64,000 nt of DNA from Styela clava (Eukaryota > Chordata > Ascidiacea > Stolidobranchia > Styelidae): NCBI RefSeq assembly GCF_964204865.1, contig NC_135260.1, forward strand, positions 8,618,001-8,682,000. Direction: 5' to 3'. Both the position numbers and the translations under genes were made by a program. The notes under the pieces are model-generated. The model did not search any database. It was not told the DNA's origin and worked only from the letters and a program-made list of their open reading frames with translations. Below are positions 12,806 through 27,800 of this stretch, piece by piece; position 1 is the first letter of the stretch, and the number at the start of each line of letters is the position of its first letter.

Positions 12806-15800
12806 ATGGGAGTGGTACGATACCGCCCTTTTCGGACAGAAGTTTCCATACTGTTGTGGATCATTGTAGTAAGTAATAAGTATTTATCATCATCTACAAT
12901 GATAGTAGATGGTCTTATTGGTAGTACGCTCTCCTGTTGGTCTAGCATTATTCTGTATAGTCATGCTTTACAGTATTCTGAATGATATCAAGTTTTCCTG
13001 ATGCTACAAAATTTTACAATAATCTATTTAAATGCTTTTTATTTTATCAATTTTCAGCAGAACTATTTTATTGTAAAATTATTGTTGCGAATTAAATATT
13101 TGTTACGTATGCATGTTATATTGCTTAACCACACACAGTGCAGCTGTTATAATATTTTGAGTGCGATTAAATTCTTGAATTTTGTCTTAATAAATTTTAA
13201 AAGTTTAGATCCAAGATATGTACTGATATGTAGTTCTTTGTTGCAGCTAATGTATATTTGCTTTCGGCAAGTTCGCCACAGTGAAACCAAACTAGCTTCC
13301 GTCACATTTTTTTGGAATATTTTTTTTGTTCTTCTCGCATTATAGACTTGCTTGGCATGTAATTCGTGGAAGATTGTTATGCTATCTGCTAATCGAGGCT
13401 GAAAATTTATGTATTAGGTCTCAATATCAGCATTACAACCTCTTAAACCAAAGTAGTCTACCGAATGTTCAAAATGGGGTTAAAAATATATATGCATATT
13501 CAACATGGTGATTTTCGACTGCTGGAAATTAGACTTTGGGTTTCACCATTTTAAGAGTTTAAAATTTCGATTCACTACTTCTGACTTTCGACTTCGGAGA
13601 GCTGATAGGATGAAATATGCCAATTTCTGACTCCATAGCTATTCTTATTCAATATATTCCTCTTCTTTTCGCCTACACTTGTCAATTGTCGACAGGGTGA
13701 TTGTCAAATTGATATTAGTTAAGTGATTCGAATATATATATATCGTAGAACCTTGAAGATTTGGTCTTTTTTTTTCTGTGTCCATTCCAAATTTGATGAT
13801 TAGGAAGCCTTGAGCAACTCACCTTAACAAAGCAAATATTGTTTCTTAGTTCACAAAATTGGTGGATGCCCCACCAGTTTGTATTGTGCAAAAAAGTGCA
13901 GAAGATAGTTGTGGCAATGATGGTGTTTTTGAAACGTCAAGTGATGATCTCCCTGATTGGTGTTGCCTCTGCCCAGCTGGATCTTATATGGTCAAAAAAT
14001 GCCCGTAAGTAGATATGTTATAATTTAATTTTAGTTTGTGATCTGTTTAATTTCATGTTTTCTAACTTTTGTGTCATAAGCCAAAATACGCAAATACGTT
14101 TAAAACAATAGATGCATTTAATGAAAAAGTTATCGGTCTACTATTTGGCATGGATGGCATAAAGGTTTGCTGGAATGCGGGCCTCAAATGTCAACGAAGA
14201 TCCTGGGCACCCACCAACTCATTTGTTTGTGAAACAACCATATTTCATGCTGTTTTTCAAAGGAAATTTAATTTTTGGTAGAAATAAACCTATTATCTTC
14301 TTAAGCTTTGGAATACCAACTGAAACAGAGTGCCTACCTTGTCCATTTGATGAGAATGATTCCAATAATCAAACGTACACTGAAGTAGAAAATAACAGAA
14401 CTGAATGCTCTAAATCTAACGATAAATCATTCTGTGACAAATTCATGAAAACTCATTACGTAGCTGCTTCTAGGACACAGGGAAGTCGGTAAGTAGTAGT
14501 TAAGTTTTTAAGTTTTAAATATTATTTAAAGAAGGTACATAATAATGTATATACTGCTTTTTCACTTTGACTTACCGGTAAGTATATCATGGTATGACTC
14601 TATGAGGAAACATTCATTAATAAAATTATGAGTTAAGTATTTCAAGCATTTTTAAAAGGAGTGAATACTGAAATTTTGAAAAGTCGTTAAGCTGGTTTCT
14701 AATCATGGTTTGAATCAAATTAAACCAAAGAGTTCATTTTCTTAAAACAGCTTTTTTCAGGGTTACCCATCTCAGGGTTAAAGTTCTCAAGATGACATTT
14801 TTAGAATTTTGTGTTTTCCAGTTGAAATTTCTCAAAGTAAGGTTATATATGCTTACGGTACATAAAAGTAAAGGTCACTCACCTATGAGTGTTATCAGTA
14901 ACTGTAAAAAATCAACCTATAAAATTGATAATCGACTATAATAATCTAAGATATTGTAAAATTCTAATACAATCTAATAGCATTTTCAACAAACCTAGTT
15001 TGTAAAAAACTTGTAAAATACTGTGTTTATATATGTGACAGTAACTATTGCCATATTTGATAAAAAAAATTTCTTTACAGATGTGAATGTAATGATGGAT
15101 TTCACAGGAGTAATAAAGATACTGATCATGCATGCTACGAACATAGTCCTTGTGTTCCTGGTGGGTTGCGAAATTTTTTACATTGCATATCACTGACTCT
15201 GAATTGGCAGTATCATTTTACTATGCATCATTCATGTTATACATTCTAATTTAAGATGCTGTTTTTGAAAAGAAATAAAATGGGAAAAATTATTAGAATA
15301 CTGCGGCAGTCAAAAAACATACAATGTTTTTGAATTAAAATATGCAATTAATTACAATTGTTGTCCCTATGTTGTCGCCTCAGCCAGGATGTGTTAAATT
15401 GGAAAGGCAATGCCAAATCCGAAAGGTTCCAATCCTTAAAAAATAGTAGCGTATTATATATCAGTAGCTGTTGTACACTGCCTTGATTGGAGTGAACGGT
15501 GTGAATAAGCATAGTATTTACCTCTATTTTTCAGCAAAATTCATTTATGACAAATTGTCCTTTTACATAAAATTTAACATTAAACTTGATTTTATTTAAA
15601 AAATGATTACCGAAAATAAAAAATTCTCATATTGACTAAGTTTCTATACAAAGTATTTTTGAAATAGATTTTATTTTGACATTTTTGACGAATCCTGTAA
15701 GGAATAATTACGTGCAATAGGATTTCTGGTCTCCTTCTCTGCCACAGGGTGGTTCACGTAACGGCTTCCTCCACTACCAAGTTCATGCATTTTGATACAA

Positions 15801-18800
15801 ATAACTGGTTAACTAATGGACTGGTTATTGAACAAGAGGCCGTGGTTCGCCATGGGATCAAGTCATTTTATCAGATTTCCTTTTTGTCAAGATAAATATG
15901 TAAGTCCTATCTTATGTAAAGTTCGAATTCATGTTTTAAATATTTTTACAGGTTTTCAACCACGTTTACTAGGCAATGCAACAATGGATACAGAATGTGA
16001 AAAATGTCCAAATGGAAAGTTCTCAAATGTATCATCTTCTATTCAGCTTTGTGTAAAATTTAAACGTAAGTTGATTGAATCTCTGCTCCAGGAGACTCTT
16101 ATTCTCGTTGTTCTATCTGTCTGTGTGAATTAAAATGATTATCATTTTTTCTTATGACAACTATCACTGTACTTGTTTTGTAAAAAATCGCAATACTATT
16201 TGGTTATTACGCCACTCTAATATTACACTCTAATTAAGCATAAATTAACCAGACGTTTACTCCCTCTACTACAGTAGTAGAAATATTTTCATAATCTTTT
16301 TTTGCTACAGTGCTATCTGATCCTTCTAGGACAACCTGATGTATTTTTATGCGATGCTCATTCTTATGTAAGCTTTGAACGAGGCACTTTCCAATCAGTC
16401 ACTGATATCCAACAATATGTATGGATCTACTTTAATTGGAAGCTTCAGAATCTTAACATTCGCCATTGTGTACCCAATTTATTACAAAATGGGTGAAGTT
16501 GTTGAGGGTGTATAATTTGAACTGAAGCGCTGTATAACATATAACATACGGTACCAACGTCATTACATCTGAAGTCACTTAGCCACTGCACTTACAAGTA
16601 GTACATATTTTTTTTTAATTTAAGTGTTATAAAAACTATATTTGCAATCTCTTTGTTTACGTTTTTATTAATATTATAAAAGCTATAATTAAACATTATT
16701 TCTCACATAATCAGGTGTTCAGAACTTGAAACGGCTGTAGGAGGAAGCAGTACCCATGATATTATTTGTACAATAAGATCGGATATTATTTTACACACCA
16801 CAACTGATGCTCCAGTAACAACAAGTTTTTCCAAACCTTCAGAGCAAGGTCAGTATTTTTAAAATATCAATTAGAAAAAAAAATTATAATTTTTATTTTG
16901 CGCCTTGAAATGGTATTAGATTTGGGAGTGAATAGCACATGACCTCGGTAAATAATATTGACAAAGCCAACTAAAGGACTGTATCTACCCTGTATCTTTA
17001 GGGGAAATACTCCTCTCTGAACACATGGCATGAACTATATATTGTATGCAGTGTTTTTACATGAGTCGGCAAGATGCAGGGGTCATACATCACTTTATCT
17101 TCTAGTAATCATATTATTTTTGAAGTACCCATATCCAGGCTTCGTCGCACAAGCCAGAGACATCACCTTATAATTGCCGCTAAGTTTTTAAAAGAAAAAT
17201 AACAGCTGGTAGTACAAAGTCAATTACGGTAGAAAACAAACAGTAGTCATGGTTGCTTAAAAACACGCTATCCCCAGGAAAATAAAAAAATATGAGCCTC
17301 CCCCCCCCCCCCCCCCCAAAAAAAAATCAGGCTACTAAAATGGTGTCCAGAAAATCGAATTAATTGCCACAAAATATGATACTCCTGATAATGGGTTAGC
17401 GGACAAGAACATTCATATTTTAAAAGTCTTATCATTCTATACAACAAATTTACAAGGCTGTGTAAAAGCAGTCACTGATATTTAAGGAGGTACTATATAA
17501 CAGAAGGAGTGGAATCTTTCCTTTCCCAGGATGACAGATCTTGAGCAATTCTGGGTGTTTTGCCAGCATAACAATTTTATCTGTGTATTAAATACCCTTT
17601 GCTAAACATTCATATCTAATTGCGCAACATTTTGCATCCTTAATAAAGAATTCATAATTATATTGTATTCTTTCAGGCTCATTTATTGGTGTTGGTTCCA
17701 TTGTTGTTATTGTTGTCGGCTGCTTGACCTTCATTGGCCTGTTATTTTATTGTATATGCAGAAGTGAGTATTGTAGTAACGATATTTAAATCATTTTGAC
17801 AAATAATATTAATCATGATTCCAATTTAGGATATATCTTTTCATATGTGCATTGGTTATGAAATCTTTTTCAAATTCAAATATTTTTTATAATTATTGGT
17901 AACTAAACTCTGATATTCTGTCTCTATTCTTGTTCACAGTATTAGACCTATTGTATTTATTACTTTAAGATGGTTATACACACATTCACGCACCTTTTGT
18001 TTAGTATTTACTTATCAGAATGAAACACCTGAAAACCCACAGGTTTTGAAACTTGGAAATGAATAAATACCAGCATTTGAGGGCACTTTGATATTTAGTT
18101 ACGAAGAATGTAAACTTGCCCAGTCCAGTACTTAGAAATAGAATTTATTCCATAAAAAGTTTCAGGGCCAGTGACTTGAAAAAAGTAGCTTTTGTCCCAA
18201 GAACAACAAATATTGGAATTGCTCTATAGATAGATCTTCCCCTACTAAATTTTAGGTCGTATGTATGAGAAAAATACACTAGTTATTTGATTGAAAATTC
18301 TCACTCTTACTCAACCATGTTTATTCTTTATCGTCTCCCGATCAATGGAAACTACTCAATCAATACCTTGCTAACTCATTTTTCAGCAATTAGGCTTTCG
18401 GTAAGTGATTCAGCATTTGGGTGAAGCCTTTTTGTTGCCCTTTGTGACTGCGTGATTCTTTTTCTCATTTTTATTTTACCAAATTTTACTTTATTTTTCA
18501 TTTCCATTGAAATTCATATGTTTCATTTCTTTGTGGAGCGATATCAAATGGGATGTGGTGCAACTGAGTCCTTATTTTTAAAGTCAGATATTAATAATAT
18601 GATGTCATAGAGAAAATTATGGAAAGTTGAATTATCATTTTACAAAAACTTTTAAGACATTCATTCTCTAAAATAGGGCGATATTTTAGGTTACTGTGGT
18701 TAAGAACTGTTTTAGTCAAAATTTTATATCTCATTTATGCGATAATTATTTCTGGATAGAGTAAATACTGATTGAATAATAGAAATGCAATTAAAATACT

Positions 18801-21800
18801 GTATATTTTCGGCTATGTTTTAGATTTTCTTCTGCAAAAAGTTCAGTTTTCATGAATCTGGGGTCTCGCCCTGTGATTCTGGAATATATCCGCTCTCATC
18901 TGATGTTACCACATTTGTGTGGGCATTACAAGAAAAACCTATCACCGATACCATAACATGTAATAAATTGTGAAAACAAGGCATCTTGACACATTGCGCA
19001 TGTACTGTAATGTAATAAACATGTCGAAAAGAGAGGGCACATTGGCGCATAACTGGAGAAAAATGAGTAAAATACAATTGATAAATATAGTGCATATCAG
19101 TGCTCAACTGACCAATGGAAAAAAAAAGTGACAGACATTCTGCCACGGCTCATTACGCAATAATATTAAGAAAAAAAAATTGTTCCGATTATTGGTTGAA
19201 AGATATGGTGTATTAGTAAAATTTTAGTTGAGGGAAAAGTTAAAATATTTTCACTTTTCAATATTTTTATCTTGTAATTTTTTAAGTAAAATGCTCCAAT
19301 TTTGCTGAATTACTGACACAATCAAATAAATGGGGGTTTATGTTATTTGGTGGCTTGTTATTTTTTCATTGTTTTGTATTGGCCTGGCAGTGCATGATTT
19401 TGTTCGTGAGCATGTGCGGTGCACTATCATCCTTTTTTTTTTATATGTGATATTTATGTGCCTTTTGTTCTGGATATGACTCTGCGAGAGCAGCTGCTGG
19501 CTAAGAAGCTGCGGACCCAGCATAACAATGTATCTTTTTAGAATCAGTATCTATGTGCTATTGCTTCATATATAGTAGGCAAAGTATTCTTCTCCTTATA
19601 TAAATTCAAAAACTTCTGAAATATTGAAAAATTTAAAAACAACTCTTAGGGGAACCCATGGTAAAATTTATTGCGCCACGCTTGTCAACCGTGCTCATCC
19701 TAAACAGTTAGAATCTTGTGGGTGTAGTGTAATTTTCGATCATGATTGATTATGTGTTCTTGTACATTGACTAGTAACGGGACGAAATACCATTGTTTGC
19801 GCTTTGAATGATCTGTCATATCAGCTTATCCATACAAATGATTTTGAAAATCATATCCTGTATTAGGATAGGATTTACGGTACATATTTATCCGAGGATA
19901 ATGGAAATTCGATAAGACGGCCTAATCCGATGGTGAACCACGGCTTTTCATCCGATTACCAGTCCATGTCTGGTATGGGATTAGTTAGTCAATTATTTGT
20001 TTCAGACACATGGACTTTGATGGTGGAGGAAGCAGTAACCGACCAGCGGTTATGTGAACCAGTTCTAGCTAAGCTGGAATCTTTGTTATAAATTTTCTTA
20101 TATATTTCCCATGCTAGAATATATTAATGATTTTTAACCTTTGCTTCTTCTTCTGCAGGAAAAGAAGAAAAGGAAAATTTGGTTATCCAAGCGGTAATGG
20201 AACTTCAAGAAAGGCCAGGTATAGTGAAATTATTCAATCATTTTTTTACGCTTGTCATATCTTTAACAAGTTTCACTCTCAATTAAGCTCTGTACAGACA
20301 CCAGGCAGCAACAATCCTGTAGAGAAGCTGTTAGGTTCAACCTCAGTACTGTTGAATGAATCGCTATATTATTGCTTGTAGACATGTAACATCGGTTATA
20401 TAAACAAATATGTTTCTAGATATTTATATTAATTTAAAACTATTTTTTCCTATTTTAGGTGAACAAAATCAGGGTAATAATCGTGGGGGTGAGTTCTAGT
20501 TCAATGGACATATTTATTTGTCATTTTTGAGTAGTCATAGGGAGATTTATGAAATTTATTGAAGCAATGGAAACATTTCTCTTGTTTGAAACACGATTGC
20601 AAATCAACTCACTAGAGATTGAGGGACAAGAGAACAAAAGTAATTTTTAAGTAAATTTTTTTTTGAGTGGTCGACAGTGGTTCCAAACTTCTCATCATTA
20701 TTAACCTGTTCGAAAAAAGTTGCAGTCTGATATGATATGTACACAAGTTGTCCCAACTAGAGATGTATCGGCAATATCGACCATTTTTTCGATATCGGTC
20801 ATATATCGGTATCGGCTAAAATAATACCGATATTTCCGATATATTTACTTTTTTAATATGATCCAGAATGTTTTAAAAGATAAGTTGAAATACTACTTTT
20901 TAATTTCTTTTTTGTCTGGAGAGATCCTGAACTATGGGCCATGCATGTCCCCACCCCCGCGCATAGTAACAATAATAGAATTCCCCTGTTTTTAAATATT
21001 TTCTAGCCAAACTAACTCAACTAATTTGACTATTTTCGCTGCCAAATTTTTATATTGATATTTCAATATTACATACTATACATAGTAATTATGAAGAAAT
21101 ATATCAACACAGCCCAGAAAAATGAGCAACTAGTCGCCCAGTTTCAAATCATACAGTGGAATCCGAGTTCTTTTTTACAGCACATGGACTTTTTGGCACT
21201 GCTATAAATTCTGACTATTTATCGTCAAGCGCGAGTGTCATTTAGTCCGTCGACTTCGTTAAACTAAATCCAACACAAGTATTATATATTGTGATTTCAG
21301 TAATTCTAATTTTGTAAACACAATTTCTTTATAAATTTATTGGCGTGGCCACCTAAACTGTCTCAAAATATAGGATAGTAATTGTGAAATATTATAAAAA
21401 ATAAAAATAAAAAACATTCTCGACGTAATATAGGTACCTCTAGTCGGCGCTGATTGATATCCTTTTATTTTGACTGTAATTTATTGCCGCGACGATTACG
21501 ATTAAACACAAAATAAAATATTTTAAAAATGCTTCAAATTAAAACGTAGGACGGCGGCGCTAGAATGCGTGGGCGATATTCGTTATTCTTTTAAACACGA
21601 AAAACGGTATTCGAAGGTCACTGAGATTACTAACATCGGTGCACAATGAATCTAAACCAAATAATGCATCTGGATACCAAACATCAATTTCATATTATGT
21701 GATATATCTCTTTTTCAATCTGAAATAATGTGTACTATGAATAATGCTCAAATACCATTGTTTTAACCCCTCTGCCCTACACAGCACACTTAATTAGGGT

Positions 21801-24800
21801 AATAATTACCAAATATCGGCATTTTTGTAATATCGGTGAATCGGTATCGGCATTTTTAGTTGGTATTGGATCGGTATTGGCGACAAAAGTGGTATCGGTA
21901 CATCTCTAGTCCCAATCCGAAATAATGCTCGTTTTCATTATCACTGCTCAGTGCACACGGAAATTGTCTCAAATTTTTGAGATGATGTAAGAAGAGACGT
22001 CAGTCGTCAATCAGTCAGATGTTTTGCGTAGATGAGATGCTCAATATTAAATATTATCATCAAACTTTTCCTAATAGCTAGTTGGAATATCATCTTTGTG
22101 CGTTCATATGAATGAGATTGTTAGTTACCTCATTGGCATCTTATGCCAACAAACTCCCCATAATCTCTGTCGACCGCTGGTTGGAAACCACTACCCCAGA
22201 CGCCCCAGAAAATATAGGGTGTAACATAAATTCTAAAATTGATATATTGAGAACTGACTCCATAAAAAAATTGAAATTGTAGAGGGACTTTATGGACACC
22301 CTTTATATACCCATATTAGGGAATTCTATTAATATAATGTCATAATCCAGGATGATTCTAAAGAATTGATTCTGGCACAGGAAGTTTAGAAAATTGCTAT
22401 TTATTTTTACAGATGCTGATAATTCAAATGGAGACATTGGTGGTAAGTTGCAAGTTGTGTCTAGAATTAGATTCTAGTACATTAATTCGACAATTTTATG
22501 AAATACCAACTAAAAGGCTTCAATCTTTTTAAGATGGTACACGAACTTAAATATTTTTAATATTGAACTTTGATGGCAAATACAGTGTATTTGGAAACTT
22601 ACGAATCACAACAAGAAAATCCTAAGACTATATACTTCAAATTTTATTATAAAGTTATATGTCGTCATTTTTTTTCTATTCATTTCTATTATTTTTCTAT
22701 TCATTCTAATTTTTTTTAATTACACATTTGAAACCTTAGATGTCGCAGCTCGATAACCAGCTTTGGTTCCCCTTGACTTTCCCATCCCCAGTAAATCTAA
22801 AATTTTTGTTCAATTGATTTTCTTTACTGGTCGGAAAAAAATAAACTTGACTTGATTTTAAATCATTTATAGTTTCAGATTCACAAAATCCGTTAGAGAC
22901 TCCAATTCGACAAGAAAATTCTGGTCACAAGTTTCTACATAAAATGACATGCGAATTATCCTTGCTACAACTACGATAATCGAAAAAACTGAATAATATA
23001 CTTTTATTTTTCTACAGTCATTGCACCTCCAGAGGACAGTGGTAATACCGGCAATCAGCCAGGAGACAGCCCGGACCATCCTCAGGAGGTGCAGTAATAT
23101 TTTGATCAAATAATAAATATGATCTGAACTAGATAGTACTTTTGTTTTCATTTTAGCTATTACACATTGTGTATATTTTCATTTGAAATCAATGCTAAAT
23201 AAAATAGAACATTGGTTTTTAATTTAATATGATTTTATTTCAGGAACATGTAGCACCAGTATCTCCACATATCGAAGGTAAAAAATTTAATGATTTGTGT
23301 TTTGCATTCGTTGTTACTTTTTTATGGGATGTTTTAGTGTAACTTAGGCTATATGCATGCAGAAACTATACTATATACTTTGAAGTTTTATAATAAATTT
23401 TCATTGATTTTTTCAATTTCTATTCTGAACAACAAAAAAGTAATACTGAATTAATATAAAATACTTTTAGTGCGATACATACTTTAAATTTTGATATAAA
23501 ATGTTATGTAATATTATGCTGACTTCTCAAATAGTTCTCAGTATCTTTTAAAAACACAACATTAATATTTTCTGAGGGTAAGTTCCTGTGTGAATTTTTA
23601 TGTGAAATTTTTGTGTTGCAAATCATTGATAAGATTATAACAGACTGTAATGTTCCTTCTCAGGTCCGAGTGTTTCTCTTCCTGAAGAAAATGGTGATAA
23701 CGCCAATCTACCCAGTGAAGGCCGAGAGAATCTTCAACAGGTATTTTATAATATTTCAGTAGGATGTATCATTGGAATTAGAATACACTTTTGTATCCTT
23801 TTTTACTTTATGTATATGGCATTTTACATTGGGTATATTTTTTCTCTAGTTGTTATATTTCATTCAATATCAGTAATAAATAAAACAATACAATAATTTT
23901 TCATGTTTTCATTTCAGCAACCTGATACAACTGTAGCCCAACCTACTCAAGGTATTGAGAATTTAATGATCACTTTCTGCCATTCGTTTCATTTTTATGA
24001 AATGTTTAACTAAAATCTAGGCATTGTACAAGCTCTAGTGACATTTATGGGCTTGGCCTTGCTACTTCGACTGGTTGATATAATATTGCTTTTACTAAAT
24101 AATTTGAAGTTTATCATAAAACCATTGTGGAATGTGTTATTATTTGAATTTCTAAAATTTAACTTTTGCACATAGTTATATATTTTTTAAATGACATTAA
24201 CATTTTAGGTGAAACAAATGTTCCAAAGCGGCCAACGCAACTTCAAAATCTTGGGGGTGAGTCTTGTTTAAATAATTTATGTCACGTTTTACAACCTTGG
24301 TTACCTGCATTTACATTGGCTAATTGGGAAGATGTCAGCAAGTCAATTAAGTAGAGTCACTGCTATTACTGTCACATAAAGCAAAAATTGTAAAACAAAA
24401 CCAAAGTGGATGGCTTGGCGGGTAAAGAGTTAGAATTAAGTTGGCAACACAGATTACACATATCAGGATCAAATCTGATTTCAGTAAGTGTAGTATATAG
24501 GACATGAAAAAAAAATTATGCAGATCCAATTTAAACACCTTTTTACAATCTAGAAATCTATAGACGTAATGAGGAATCTGACAATGCAAATGAATCAACA
24601 TTATTATTGCAACAAGAACAGGTAGGATCCCAACAGGTATTGTACTATTTATTGTTAAATTTTTTCAAAAAGATATCAAAGCGTAAATCATCACATTACA
24701 TACCTTGAAAATTAAATGCTGTGATTTAGTTCTGGCGCCTATACAAATTATATATGCCTACTCAGGTCTACTATTTGGTATTGATTACTATAGTTCAATT

Positions 24801-27800
24801 TCTGGATGTCAAACTGGTTTATAGATTTAAATACATATCTGAATAGATGTTTTTGTGAGGTGAGAATCATTTTGCCATATTTGATATATATCTGACCAAT
24901 ATCAAATCATATAATATTTTTCCTCTAGTCGTTTCTTTTTGAAGACTCTGCTCTGAATCAGTTAATCCCACAAGATGACTTTTGTTATGAATTCAGTTCT
25001 CATATATAATACCCAAATTTGTTGTTGTTTTTTAAACGGAAGAGAGATGAGAGCTTCAAAATTGGTCAGGGAATGATACTATTTATCCTACTCTGGTTGT
25101 GATTTAAGGTATCTTTTTTTTTTAGAAAGTTCCCTCTCCAATCTATGACACAGCAGAATTAGCGTTTGCAGATGGTTTGTTTTTTATCCTCACCTTATTA
25201 CATTTATGTTAATTATTTGATAAGAAGTAGACCTATAAATCGTTTTGTTATTATCTTGTTGTCATTCTTCTTCTTCTTGTTACTTATGAAAAATCGCATT
25301 TTTATCATTCACTACTGGACCAATTGCTTCGAAATTTTCAATGATTAAAGATTGTATTTCTCGCTGGAAGGCTTCCTTTTTTTTCCTTAAATTTTTTGTG
25401 AAATTCGATATTTTATCTAAAATATGCTGTATTATTTTTACTTATGGAACATATTTTTATGATATCATGATTCATGACGGCTGTTACTGGTAGTCTACTG
25501 CAACATTTTGCATACCAATACTACCGGTTTGAATTTCTGAGCATCGTTCTTTTGTTACACGAATGATCTTTGAGTATTTAGATTTTGATGTTTTTTTTCC
25601 AACATCTTTAAGTACTTTAAAACCTCTTTTATTACTATTTCCCCTGTATGTAACTGACTTGTTATGTTGTCTTGAAGTTGATGTATAAACTTCCAAAGCA
25701 AGATTTTTAACAAAAGCAATTATACCACATGACTAACTATCCGATATTGACACTTTATGCAGATAAATGTACCGTTAATTGTTTGTTTTCAAATCACCCT
25801 TGCTTGAACCAAATCAAAAAAGTAAGGAAATGCAATCATTCAGTAACAAGCCTAACTACAGAATATTCTACTTATCGTGGCTTGAGAATTTATAAATATT
25901 TTTGTAGGTGAATAATTTTGTGTTAGTGAGGGGCACGGCACAAATGTACATTTAGGACAAATTCAAAACGTTACCTCTTGTAAAAACAAATTCAATACCT
26001 CAAATCCCATGTTCAAACTTGCTATATATGTACTTAAATCGTTCGTTTTCATTGATCTTTGGCATAGCTTTGAGTTTTGTGCCTACTGCCTTATGGCAGC
26101 GGTTTCCGGCACACCTACACAACAAAAATTGCTGCCTTCAAATAAAACTCAATTTTATGATGTTAATGTGTATTTCATGCTTTTTAAAGTTTGTAGGCAC
26201 TTAGGTATGTGGTTGCTGCTCTGAACACAGCTTTCAAATATACAATCATATATTAGTTATGTTTTTAACACAATTCTGGTTCGAAAATTACCAGAATTGT
26301 GTTAAACATTCGCGCCACACTTATTAAATCAAGTGCACTATTGCTTCTTTTTTTTTGGGGGGGGGGGGGGGGGCGTAATCGCTGCCGTATGGTTTAAGAC
26401 CAAAGCATGTCATTAGTATTATATTGTGATTTAGTAGAACCCAATGGAACAGAAGATCTCCCCCCGCTAAAGAAAGGTGACATAGTTGATCTCCCCCCGC
26501 AAAAGAACAGTGACCATAAAGAAAAAGATAGATCAACTGTAAAAATACAAATAAACGAATCTCAAGATCAAGAAAACCTCAGAAAGGTACTTTTTATTAC
26601 CTATTGGCCCAGCTGAGTTTGGCAATACTTTACAAGCTATTGTTCTTATTAACTATTAACTATCAAAATTATTAGTCAAAAATTTTGTTCAATAATTTTT
26701 TGTTCGACAATTATGTTTAATGTACGTGATACCCAATTTTTTGGATTGTCAAATAACTAGTACTAGTACAGAGTGCTTCCTCGATTTCATTATTGGTTTC
26801 TATGAAGTATAAATTTGAAATAAATATCGTATACTCAAGTTTTTTTGCGAAATTTTAGTGGCATGAATTAATTTCTGGCCTCTAATTCCAATTTTCGTTT
26901 CCAGGCTGCGAGACCTAAAAGCATTGAAGGTTAGTTCAACCTAATATCAATACCGTGATTAAAGATTCTATGCCTTATTATTGATACATTGTATCTAGCA
27001 TTTGGAACAAGTTTCCCCCTTTGCTTGACTCTTATGATTGAATTCTACTAAATGGCTTCGTCATTGTAAGGTGGTTCAGTAACAGCATCACAATTTGTGA
27101 CACCATCACATTTCATAAATCTGAAACGATTATTTCTTTCTCGGTTTGGACATGATTATGCAATATTGTTGATATTTCTGAAAGACTAGCAGTAGAAGAA
27201 CTGACTATTAGCTAATTTAGGTATGGGTTATTTATCAGAGGGCGGTTCTCTCTTTTTTGACAAAAATACGCTGATTTGAAAATATTCAGCTGCTACCTAT
27301 GTTAAGTCACCATTGTACAGTAATATACCGGTAAATCATTCAGACCAGTGGTTCTCAAACTTTTTTGTACTGTCGCTCCTTACATAAATTTTTATGTTAT
27401 CATTTTCGTTAACCATATTTGACTATTCGAGAATGCCCCCCTGTCACCCATTTCGAAGCCACATATTTTATCTCTTTCGGCCCTGGGGGGCAATATTGCC
27501 CACTTTGAGAACGCCGATCTAGACAGAATAAACAATCTTTTGCATATCGTCAAACTATGGCCCAATTGATTGTGTTTTCACATTATTGCTGATATGAGGA
27601 AGATTTATTTTGCATTAATGATTCTCTGTCGAGCTGTTTTGGCTAGTTGTGTGACTATAATTAAACCAATATACTAACTTTATATCAGATCAAGGAACAT
27701 CTGACATATTTAAATCTGTAGTAGATATTTTGATAACAAAAGGTAGATTTAAAATCCAAGTTTTGACAATCGCCTTCTAAATTTTTTCGATTTGTCTTGT

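Noticed and set aside
16302-16496. Open patch after an acceptor-like site in intron 5 of the large receptor
   Set aside because: Its frame does not fit the phase left by exon 5, and joining exon 5 to 16723 gives a clean frame into the membrane exon.
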